DNA from: Gluconobacter sp. Gdi
GTDB lineage: Bacteria; Pseudomonadota; Alphaproteobacteria; Acetobacterales; Acetobacteraceae
Direction: 5' to 3'
NCBI RefSeq assembly: GCF_014132155.1
Contig: NZ_BLJQ01000002.1
Location: forward strand, 562,845 to 626,844
Length of the DNA stretch: 64,000 bases
Shown piece by piece: positions 35,365 through 42,523 of the stretch. Both the position numbers and the translations under genes were made by a program. Numbering within the stretch: position 1 is the stretch's first letter; the number at the start of each line of letters is the position of its first letter. Under the pieces are notes generated by a model that saw only the letters and a list, made by a program, of their open reading frames with translations, was not told where the DNA came from and did no database searches.

Positions 35365-36522
35365 TTAATACAGGTCAGCACGAAGCGGAAAGGCCGTTGC
35401 GTGCCCGGCTGGCCAGGCAAGCTGAACGGCGGCTCCGGCTCGTGGCAGCTTTTGGGCTTGGAGGGGCGGCCGCCGGAGCTCAATCTCGGTGCCATCCGGG
35501 CAGCGCACCCGCATTCTGATATGATCGCCAAGATGAACGCTGTCCGTCAGTGTGCCGCGGACAGGTGGTGCTTCTTCATCGTCAAGGCCGAGAGATTGGC
35601 TGCCGAAAAAGGGCGAGATCCGATCCGGACGGACGCAGACCAGACAGGCATGACCCTCCTGCAGCGTATCGTCGGACGCGAGAGCTTCAACAATGCCACC
35701 GCATGCCAACTGCACGCGCGCGACGTCATCGGCAATGTCCAGAACCTGTCCGGTCAGGGCGTTGGCTTCACCAAAGAGTGTCGCTACACCAACGTCTGAT
35801 GGGCGATCATACAGTTCGGCTGCTGTTCCGCATTGAAGCAGAGCCTGTTCATCAAAGAGGGCAATCTGTCCTCCGGCACGTAGGGCGTCTTCTTTGCGCG
35901 TGACGCTTTGCAGCACACTGAGGTTTCGCGCTCGTGACAGTTTGGAGAGTAAGGAGGCGATGCGTTTGCCAGCCTGTATGTCCAGATTTGTGTACGGATT
36001 GTCGAGCAGCAGAATAGCGGGTGAGGTTACAAGTGCACGGGCCAGCATTGCACGGAATGTCTGCTCGGGATTGAGGTCCTGGGGGGAAAGATTTCCCAGT
36101 CCGTCCAGCCCCAGCAGGGACATCATGCGGCCTGCGGCAGCATCGGCTTCTGCACGGCTCTGTCCCTGAGCACGAAGCGCAAAAACAATGTTACTGCGCG
36201 TATCGAGGTGCGGAAACAGCGGATCGCGGGCACTGATCAGGACAATGCTGCGCTGTCCGGCGGGCCGGGATGTAACGTCCGTCTCCTGCACAAGCACGCG
36301 GCCGCCCATTGGGGGAGAAAAGCCCGCGATCAGGTCTAACAGGCCGGATAGCGCAGCCTGGTCTGTTCCATAGGCCGTAACTGTCTCGCCTTCAGAAACC
36401 GTCAGGTCGAACGCCTCACCCCGCAGGCCTGCCCGAAAAGCTTCAAGCCTGAGGGCGGGGGCAGACCGCGCTGCGGGGCGGCGGCGTGCTGGGGAAGGTG
36501 GGGCGCCGGGTGGGCGGGACAT
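35365..36522 (-). CDS. ABC ATPase homologue with degenerate catalytic motifs
   Basis: A 385-residue PotA-like protein with a C-terminal TOBE-type region (about 255-380). The fold is recognisable from LIAGFSPPMGGRVLVQETDVTS and DPLFPHLDTRSNIVFALR. Every catalytic motif is altered: the Walker A position reads GTDQAALSG (52-60) without GK[ST], the signature reads LNPEQ for LSGGQ, Walker B reads LLLDN (N175 for Glu), the Q-loop glutamine is missing, and the H-loop reads SVTRKED. ATP hydrolysis therefore looks impossible. The frame is intact and begins an intact operon, so it is not an ordinary pseudogene. Confidence 0.82.
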   Translation of the reverse strand: MSRPPGAPPSPARRRPAARSAPALRLEAFRAGLRGEAFDLTVSEGETVTAYGTDQAALSGLLDLIAGFSPPMGGRVLVQETDVTSRPAGQRSIVLISARDPLFPHLDTRSNIVFALRAQGQSRAEADAAAGRMMSLLGLDGLGNLSPQDLNPEQTFRAMLARALVTSPAILLLDNPYTNLDIQAGKRIASLLSKLSRARNLSVLQSVTRKEDALRAGGQIALFDEQALLQCGTAAELYDRPSDVGVATLFGEANALTGQVLDIADDVARVQLACGGIVEALASDDTLQEGHACLVCVRPDRISPFFGSQSLGLDDEEAPPVRGTLTDSVHLGDHIRMRVRCPDGTEIELRRPPLQAQKLPRAGAAVQLAWPAGHATAFPLRADLY

Positions 36523-36608
36523 GCAACCTCTGATAATGGTTTTGCGTTTGAAGCCAGATACCGGGCCTGATTCCCAGGTCCCTATTTGATTGCAATGAGG
36601 GTTTGAAC

Positions 36609-36887
36609 ATGAGCCGCGATACCGTCAAGAAGAACATCGAAGCTGCAGCCGAGACAACGCAGGACCAGATCGAGACGCTGCGCAAGCAGGTTGAGCAGAT
36701 CCTGAACGACTATGTTAACCCGGCTCTGCTTCAGGCAGCGGACCGTACAGAGCATGCCGTTGCAAATGCCCGCAAAATCACAGATCATGAAATTGAAAAT
36801 GTATCGACGCGTGTGCAGTCGCGGCCTATCGCCGCTATTCTGATTTCCGCTGTGGTCGGTTTCCTGGCGGGCCGTTTCTCCAAGTAA
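36609..36887 (+). CDS. DUF883 (ElaB/YqjD-like) membrane-anchored protein
   Basis: A 92-residue protein: a long amphipathic helix (KKNIEAAAETTQDQIETLRKQ, DRTEHAVANARKITDHE) and a C-terminal membrane anchor (AAILISAVVGFLAGRFSK) with the usual GFLAGR end. GAGGG at 36597-36601 selects ATG 36609. E. coli relatives bind ribosomes at the membrane in stationary phase. It is followed by a holin-X gene, a common pairing. Confidence 0.9.
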   Translation: MSRDTVKKNIEAAAETTQDQIETLRKQVEQILNDYVNPALLQAADRTEHAVANARKITDHEIENVSTRVQSRPIAAILISAVVGFLAGRFSK

Positions 36888-36970
36888 TCGGCACGTGACC
36901 TTTCAGGTGGGAGGCAGGCCATCCACAGACCTGCGCCCGTCCTGTTAGAAATAAAGGCGAACGATCCTCC

Positions 36971-37405
36971 ATGAAGCCCATTGAACTCGGTCAGGAAGTC
37001 CTTTCCGCCCAAGGCCAGATTCTCTCCCGCTCTGCCATGCGAATCGGCCGGAGAGTTGCGTGCGCGCTTGTTGCCGTTGTCTTCCTGCTGTTCGCAGCCA
37101 TCTCTTTTCATGGCTTCCTGTGGGCGTTCTTTATCAGTGTGGCGGGTCTGAGCTACGTAAAAGCCAGCCTGTGCGTCATTGGTATTGATCTGTTCTTCGT
37201 GCTGATTTTTGCAGTTCTTGCAGCATGGTCGATTCCCGACGTTGTCGAGATCGAGGCGCGTATTCGTCGTGATCGCAAGTTGGTCGAACTGAAGCAGTCT
37301 GTTGCCATTACGGCGGTTACTGGCCTTCTGCTCGGCCCGATTGGCCGTTTTACGGGCAAAAGCTTTCTGTCCATTCTGAAGAGTTTCTTCAGTCATTCCA
37401 AATAA
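36971..37405 (+). CDS. Phage-holin-X-like membrane protein
   Basis: A 144-residue inner-membrane protein with two close hydrophobic segments (ACALVAVVFLLFAAISFHGF and SLCVIGIDLFFVLIFAVLAAW) and charged ends, typical of the holin-superfamily proteins found with DUF883. Despite the name there is no phage nearby. The two genes probably form one unit acting on the envelope. Confidence 0.75.
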   Translation: MKPIELGQEVLSAQGQILSRSAMRIGRRVACALVAVVFLLFAAISFHGFLWAFFISVAGLSYVKASLCVIGIDLFFVLIFAVLAAWSIPDVVEIEARIRRDRKLVELKQSVAITAVTGLLLGPIGRFTGKSFLSILKSFFSHSK

Positions 37406-37576
37406 GACATTTTATGACTGATTTTTGTCAAAGCCATCTGGCCAGTCGTGGGTTAATGGCGTAAGCACTTCGCCTGTGCCGTGATTACGCCCTTGGGGGA
37501 GTCGTCACGGACTTGCGAGGAGTCCCGTGGAAAGTTCGTCGAACAGTCCGTTAGTTGGCACCAAGGTCACAGCCTG

Positions 37577-37771
37577 ATGCTTACGGAAGTTAATCTCTTC
37601 GGCGTCTTTGTCGCACCCCTCTCAATTTACGCCGTTGCAGCAGTGTTCGTAACACTTCTGTTGAGAAGCATTCTGTGGCGAACCGGTGCTTTGAGCTGGT
37701 TCTGGCACGTCGCCCTCTTTGAAATAGCGCTCTATGTCTGTGTTCTCTGTCTACTCATCCTTTACGTCTAG
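37577..37771 (+). CDS. DUF1656 / AaeX-like small membrane protein
   Basis: A 64-residue protein from ATG 37577 (MLTEVNLFGVFVAPLSIYAV) with two transmembrane segments. It is the small subunit found with AaeA/AaeB-type efflux systems. A longer in-frame reading from 37481 adds a non-membrane leader and is less likely. It is twelve bases before the HlyD adaptor gene, which has a strong AGGAGGGG site. Confidence 0.85.
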   Translation: MLTEVNLFGVFVAPLSIYAVAAVFVTLLLRSILWRTGALSWFWHVALFEIALYVCVLCLLILYV

Positions 37772-37783
37772 GAGGGGTCGGCT

Positions 37784-38695
37784 ATGAACTGGACCCGCAG
37801 TGTAATCCGCGTTCTGCTGACTCTGATTGTCCTGGCGATGGCCATTGGCCTCGGTCGGACCATGTGGGACATTTACGTATTGGCACCATGGACGCGCGAT
37901 GGTCGTGTTCGTGTCTACGTCGTAGATGCAGCCCCTGAAGTTTCCGGAACAGTCGTTTCTGTTCCTGTTGTGGATAACCAGTTTGTCCATCGCGGTGACC
38001 CGCTTTTCGTTCTTGATCCCGTTCGCTTCCGCCTTGATATTGACGCCGCCCGTGCCCGCCTTGCCGGTGCGGACGAAGACCTCAAGCTGAGATCTTCTGA
38101 TGCCAAGCGTCGTATGGGCCTCGGTGGCATTGTGTCTGCCGAAGAGCAGGAAGACTTCAACTCGAATGTTGAAACCCAACGCGCCAAAGTAAATGCAGCA
38201 AAAGCCGAACTGAATACGGCGCTGCTGAACCTTCAGCGTTCCACGGTTTATTCGCCCGTTGACGGCTACATCACCAACCTGAATCTGCGCGTCGGTGATT
38301 ATGCCCATGCTGGTCAGCCTGGTCTCGCCGTGATTGATGCCCACAGTTACTGGATCAACGGATACTTCGAAGAAACCAAGATGCACGGTGTGCATGTTGG
38401 TGACGCCGCCCGTGTCAAACTCATGGGCTACAAGCAGATCCTGCCTGCCCACGTAGTCAGCATTGGTCGTGGTATTAACGACCGTAACGGCGTGTCAGAC
38501 CGTCTTGGTCTGCCAGACGTGAACCCGATTTTCACGTGGGTTCGTCTCGCACAGCGTATTCCAGTTCGTCTGGAGCTGGATAATGTTCCGCCGGAAATCA
38601 CTCTCGCGGCCGGTATGACCGCAACCGTCACGATTGGGCGCGAAACGCCGGGCGCCCGTGGCAAGTTGACCACCTGGCTGCAGAATCATCTCTGA
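37784..38695 (+). CDS. HlyD/EmrA-type efflux adaptor
   Basis: A 303-residue periplasmic adaptor with one N-terminal membrane anchor (VIRVLLTLIVLAMAIGLGRTMW). It has the biotinyl-lipoyl halves (PEVSGTVVSVPVVDNQFVHRGD and YSPVDGYITNLNLRVGDYAHAGQPG) around a short helical hairpin. The GWTR-like ends and the partner DUF1656 gene point to the AaeA group that links inner-membrane FUSC pumps to an outer-membrane channel. The outer-membrane gene follows after one base. Confidence 0.92.
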   Translation: MNWTRSVIRVLLTLIVLAMAIGLGRTMWDIYVLAPWTRDGRVRVYVVDAAPEVSGTVVSVPVVDNQFVHRGDPLFVLDPVRFRLDIDAARARLAGADEDLKLRSSDAKRRMGLGGIVSAEEQEDFNSNVETQRAKVNAAKAELNTALLNLQRSTVYSPVDGYITNLNLRVGDYAHAGQPGLAVIDAHSYWINGYFEETKMHGVHVGDAARVKLMGYKQILPAHVVSIGRGINDRNGVSDRLGLPDVNPIFTWVRLAQRIPVRLELDNVPPEITLAAGMTATVTIGRETPGARGKLTTWLQNHL

Positions 38696-38696
38696 C

Positions 38697-40202
38697 ATGT
38701 CACGCAAGCTTCTGACCCTCGCTCTCAGCACCTGTCTGTCACTTACGGCCTGCACCGTCGGGCCGAATTTCAAGCCAGACAAGATCAAGGTGCCAGACAC
38801 CTTCGTCGAGCAACCAAAATCGGTGACGGCGGCCGAGATTGCGCGGACCGAAGCAGACATGAAGGACTGGTGGGCCCAGTTCCACGATCCGATGCTCAAC
38901 GAACTGATCGAGGCTGCGATCAAGGGCAACTACGACCTGCAGATTGCGTCTCAGCATATCGTGGCAGAGCGGGCTGTCCGGCGGCAGGCTCAGGCAGCCT
39001 GGTATCCCCAGCTTGATGCAGCGATGGGCGGTGGCGATGACCGGTATTCCATCAATGTCGATAACTGGCCGTTGCGGCCTGGAAATCCGGCAAACCGGCC
39101 ACAGGCTTCTGTTCTGACCTATGGTGCTCGCGCCAGTTGGGAAATTGATCTGTTCGGACATATCTCCCGTCAGGTCGAGGAACGTAAGCGGCTCGTTGAG
39201 GAATCACTGGAAAACCGTCGCGCTATTCTGTTGTCGCTGCTGTCCGAAGTCGCATCAGATTATGTGACGCTGCGCGGTATTCAGGAGCGGCTTGCAGTCA
39301 CGGAACACAGCATTGATGTGGCGCAGCGCTCACGCGAACTGACTGAAAAACTTTATACGCACGGCCTGGGCAATACGCTGGCCGTGGCGCAGGCACAGAC
39401 AGAAGAGCATCTCGAGCGCTCGCGTCTTGCTCCACTGCATTCGCAGGAAGAGCGCCTGATCCACGCCATTTCCATTCTGCTCGGCGAAATGCCGGGCAAG
39501 CTGGAGGAAGAGCTGGACGTGCGGCGCCCTCTGCCGTCTGTCCCGGCGTTCCCGGCGTCCCTGCCGTCCATTGTCTTGGCAAACCGCCCGGATATTCGGG
39601 CAACAGAAGCGCATTACGCTGCTGACATGGCTCAGGTCGGTGTGGCGGTTGCCAATCTCTATCCGAAGTTCATGATCCCGCTGACGTTCAATCCGAACGC
39701 TTCTGCTGCCTATCAGGCGTTCCAGATGGGTGGCATGGCCTGGAGCTTCATGATGATGGCTTCGCTGCCCATTATTCATGGCGGTCGCTACACGGCAGAA
39801 ATTGCTCAGGCTCGTGCAGAAGCCGAGGCGAGCCGTCTGGTGTATCGCAAGACAGTGCTGAAAGCCTTTGCTGAAGTCGAAGACTCAATGGGGGACTGGC
39901 GCCATGACAATGAACTTGTCACGCAGCTTGAAGAGGCCGCTACGGATTCCGGTCTGGCGCGTGATCGTGCCCAGAAGCTGTTTGGCGCTGGTCTGACCGG
40001 GTATCTCAATGTCCTGACGACGGAGCAAACCGCACTTTCTGCTCAGGATCAGGCAGTCGTGGGACGGATGGCCCGCCTTCGTGACGCCATCTCGCTTTAC
40101 ACGGCGATGGGTGCCGGCTGGCAGGGTCGTCAGCTCACGGATACGCGTTTGCCGATTGAAGTTGGAAAGCAAAACGCGCTGGTACGGGCCTTTACGCGCT
40201 AA
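38697..40202 (+). CDS. NodT-family outer-membrane efflux lipoprotein
   Basis: A 501-residue TolC-like channel. The signal ends in the lipobox LTAC (C19 lipidated), followed by TVGPNFKPDKIKVP, the usual start of NodT proteins. Paired helical-barrel regions include KDWWAQFHDPMLNELIEAAI and NRPDIRATEAHYAADMAQVGVA. It begins one base after the HlyD stop and completes a tripartite exporter apart from the inner-membrane pump. Confidence 0.94.
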   Translation: MSRKLLTLALSTCLSLTACTVGPNFKPDKIKVPDTFVEQPKSVTAAEIARTEADMKDWWAQFHDPMLNELIEAAIKGNYDLQIASQHIVAERAVRRQAQAAWYPQLDAAMGGGDDRYSINVDNWPLRPGNPANRPQASVLTYGARASWEIDLFGHISRQVEERKRLVEESLENRRAILLSLLSEVASDYVTLRGIQERLAVTEHSIDVAQRSRELTEKLYTHGLGNTLAVAQAQTEEHLERSRLAPLHSQEERLIHAISILLGEMPGKLEEELDVRRPLPSVPAFPASLPSIVLANRPDIRATEAHYAADMAQVGVAVANLYPKFMIPLTFNPNASAAYQAFQMGGMAWSFMMMASLPIIHGGRYTAEIAQARAEAEASRLVYRKTVLKAFAEVEDSMGDWRHDNELVTQLEEAATDSGLARDRAQKLFGAGLTGYLNVLTTEQTALSAQDQAVVGRMARLRDAISLYTAMGAGWQGRQLTDTRLPIEVGKQNALVRAFTR

Positions 40203-40252
40203 GACAAGAACGGCTCGAAACAGGGCAAGAACAGTTTGAACGGAGTCCTGCC

Positions 40253-41221
40253 ATGATGCCTGTCTTTCTGCGTTCATTTGCCTTGGTAATAGCTGTTGTT
40301 CTTGAAACTGGTCTTTCTCAGGCAGCAGCTGAGCGTTCTCTTGAAGCACCCGGTCCACAAGGTCCGCTATCTGGCACTTTTCTGGATGCCGGAAAAACAG
40401 CACCCGTTCTTCTGCTCATTCCTGGTTCTGGTCCTACAGACAGAAATGGAGACTCAGCGTCTGGTCTTAAGCCAGGAACGCTGAGGCTACTGGCTGAAGG
40501 GTTAGCCGCACGCGGTATTTCAACGGTCCGCGTTGACAAGCGTGGTATGTTTGGAAGTGCGCGGGCCGTTGAAAACGGGAACCACGTTACCATCCAGGAT
40601 TACGTGACGGACGTTCAGAACTGGATCTCTGTCATTCGTAAAGAAACGGGAACACGCTGCGTCTGGCTTGGTGGCCATAGCGAGGGCGCGCTGGTCGTGC
40701 TTGCTGCTTCTGGCCAGAGCCAGGGTATCTGTGGCTTGATCCTATTGTCGGCACAAGGGCGGCCAATGGGTGAACTTATCCGGGCGCAACTCCATGCCAA
40801 TCCGCATGCGCAGACCATTTTTCCACAGATTGATAGCACCATTAATGCCCTTGAAGCGGGCCATCGTGTGGATCCGTCACAGCTACACCCTGGTTTGCAG
40901 CCACTCTTCAACGCGGACGTACAGGGATACCTGATTGACGTTATGCGATATGATCCTGCTGCGTTCCTGAAAGCCTATCATGGGCCGGTTTTGCTGGTGC
41001 AGGGCGGAAAAGACCATCAGGTTAGCCCGACAGAAGATCTTCCCTTGCTTCAGGCTGCGGATCCTCAGGCGACGACTGCTTACTTGCCCTCTGCGAGTCA
41101 CTCTCTGAGGGATGTTCCGGCAATTGACCGAAAAACGATGACCCGCCCCGGTCTTCCTTTTCTTGGCCCTCTCGACCCGGATCTCGTGCCGCATGTTGCG
41201 GAGTTTGTCCTCGGTCATTGA
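40253..41221 (+). CDS. Secreted alpha/beta hydrolase
   Basis: A 322-residue protein with a signal peptide (MMPVFLRSFALVIAVVLETG, cut near AAA). The fold is shown by LLLIPGSGPTDRNGDS (oxyanion region), VRVDKRGMFGSAR, the nucleophile elbow GGHSEGA with S143, VQGGKDHQVSP and ASHSLRD (the histidine). The GSGP..DRNG pattern is found in the 'alpha/beta hydrolase of unknown function' group. It is separated from the efflux genes by 50 bases; the link may be accidental. Confidence 0.85.
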   Translation: MMPVFLRSFALVIAVVLETGLSQAAAERSLEAPGPQGPLSGTFLDAGKTAPVLLLIPGSGPTDRNGDSASGLKPGTLRLLAEGLAARGISTVRVDKRGMFGSARAVENGNHVTIQDYVTDVQNWISVIRKETGTRCVWLGGHSEGALVVLAASGQSQGICGLILLSAQGRPMGELIRAQLHANPHAQTIFPQIDSTINALEAGHRVDPSQLHPGLQPLFNADVQGYLIDVMRYDPAAFLKAYHGPVLLVQGGKDHQVSPTEDLPLLQAADPQATTAYLPSASHSLRDVPAIDRKTMTRPGLPFLGPLDPDLVPHVAEFVLGH

Positions 41222-41270
41222 CCCGGGGCGACGGGCGTCACACATCTGGACGTAATGGAGGAATAAACCA

Positions 41271-41429
41271 ATGGCACAGGATGGTCACCCGGCTGAGGAT
41301 TACCTTAGACCAAAGCTGGACAGTCTGATTGAAGAAGGTGTGAGCGCGGGATTTTCCCGTGATGTCGTACTTGCCGTACTGATTGATCTTCTGGATGACG
41401 GCGCAGCAGAGGATGCGGAGTTGAGATGA
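41271..41429 (+). CDS. 52-residue acidic protein coupled to dnaJ-like gene
   Basis: Start ATG 41271 follows TGGAGGAA at 41256-41263, a strong site. The product (MAQDGHPAEDYLRPKLDSL onward, ending in DDGAAEDAELR) is mostly helical and acidic. Its TGA overlaps the ATG of the DnaJ-like gene (ATGA at 41426-41429), so translation should be coupled. It is too short for domain recognition. Its position suggests an inhibitor or adaptor of the co-chaperone, comparable in position only to E. coli CbpM, which it does not resemble. Confidence 0.65.
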   Translation: MAQDGHPAEDYLRPKLDSLIEEGVSAGFSRDVVLAVLIDLLDDGAAEDAELR

Positions 41430-42337
41430 AAGACCCTTATTCAGTTCTTGGGGTTTCCAAGACGGCCACGGACAAGGAAATCCGCAGCGCATACAGGAAG
41501 CTGGCCAAGCAGTACCATCCGGACCACAACCCCGACAGCAAGGACGCGGAAGAGCGGTTCAAGGCTGTTGGTCAGGCGTATAACATCGTCGGGGACAAGG
41601 AAAAGCGTGCGCGCTTTGACCGCGGCGAGATTGATGCCGAAGGGCAGGAGCGTGGCCCGTTTGGCGGCGGTGGCTTCGGCGGTGGCGGTCCGGGAGCCGG
41701 GGCACATGGCTTCCAGGGAAATTTCAATCAGGAAGATCTGGGCGCGTTCTTCTCCGACATGTTTGGTGGCGGCGGGTTCAGTGGGGACTTTCAGCCCGGT
41801 GGTGCGGCAGGACGTCGGGCCACAAAGGGCTCTGACCGCCGTTTTTCCGTGACCATCACCTTTGAACAGTCCGTTCTTGGGACGTCTCTGGATCTGGCTT
41901 TGGGCGAAGGCGGTCATACGGAAGTTCGTATTCCGCCGGGCGTCGAAGAAGGACAGACCCTGCGTGTACGGGGTAAGGGCGCGCCAGGTCGTCCAGGCAT
42001 GGATGGTCAGCCGGGTGTTCCAGGTGATGCGCTGCTGACGATCTCTGTCACGCCAGACAAGCGTTACGTCCGCGATGGTCGTAATCTACGCATGACCCAG
42101 AATGTCGATCTCAAGACAGCTGTTCTGGGCGGGAAAGTGACCGTGGCAACACCGAAGGGAGACGTCGCGGTGAAGGTGCCCAAACATTCCGACAGCGGGA
42201 AAGTTCTCCGTCTTGCCGGTCGTGGTATTGGCGCTGACAAAAAGAACCCCGCAGGTGACCTGTTCGTGACGTTGCAGGTGCATATCGGGCCGGTTTCTCC
42301 TGAACTGGAAGCCTTCTTCGCTGAGCAGGAGGCCTGA
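41426..42337 (+). CDS. DnaJ-like co-chaperone, CbpA type
   Basis: A 303-residue class II J protein. The J domain has HPD at residues 31-33 (KLAKQYHPDHNPDSKDAEERF). A glycine-rich linker (FGGGGFGGGGPGAGAHGF) and two C-terminal substrate-binding domains (IPPGVEEGQTLRVRGKGAPG and VATPKGDVAVKVPKHSDSGK) follow. There is no zinc-finger region, unlike DnaJ. It helps DnaK handle unfolded proteins. It is flanked on both sides by tiny genes in the same unit. Confidence 0.94.
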   Translation: MKDPYSVLGVSKTATDKEIRSAYRKLAKQYHPDHNPDSKDAEERFKAVGQAYNIVGDKEKRARFDRGEIDAEGQERGPFGGGGFGGGGPGAGAHGFQGNFNQEDLGAFFSDMFGGGGFSGDFQPGGAAGRRATKGSDRRFSVTITFEQSVLGTSLDLALGEGGHTEVRIPPGVEEGQTLRVRGKGAPGRPGMDGQPGVPGDALLTISVTPDKRYVRDGRNLRMTQNVDLKTAVLGGKVTVATPKGDVAVKVPKHSDSGKVLRLAGRGIGADKKNPAGDLFVTLQVHIGPVSPELEAFFAEQEA

Positions 42338-42339
42338 TC

Positions 42340-42489
42340 ATGGGAATGATCCGTCGCGCAAAAGCACGTATTCCAGACTGGCCGTGGCGTCAGATTATTG
42401 GTGGCATTTTCGCCATCATCTTCGTCGTGGTGCTGAGCGTGATCGGATCTCATGCCCTCATCCTCGCCGGGGAGTGGCATTTGCCCTAA
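42340..42489 (+). CDS. 49-residue single-pass membrane protein
   Basis: ATG 42340 lies two bases after the DnaJ stop, and AGGAGG at 42327-42332 precedes it. The product has a basic N-terminus (MGMIRRAKARIPDWPWRQ), one hydrophobic helix (IIGGIFAIIFVVVLSVIG) and a short tail. A terminator follows directly. Function is unknown; coupling to a co-chaperone suggests membrane quality control. Confidence 0.65.
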   Translation: MGMIRRAKARIPDWPWRQIIGGIFAIIFVVVLSVIGSHALILAGEWHLP

Positions 42490-42492
42490 GAT

Positions 42493-42522
42493 AAAGCCCG
42501 TCTTTGTTTCTGACGGGCTTTT
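42493..42522 (+). terminator. Intrinsic terminator directly before the POT transporter start
   Basis: AAAGCCCGTC (42493-42502) pairs with GACGGGCTTT (42512-42521), giving ten base pairs and a short T run. It should end the DnaJ unit. The next gene's ATG is only two bases later, so the stem also covers the place for its ribosome binding site. Confidence 0.8.
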
Positions 42523-42523
42523 C

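Noticed and set aside
36971-37405. Phage lysis gene
   Set aside because: The holin-like protein is of the chromosomal holin-X group next to DUF883, and no phage genes are near.
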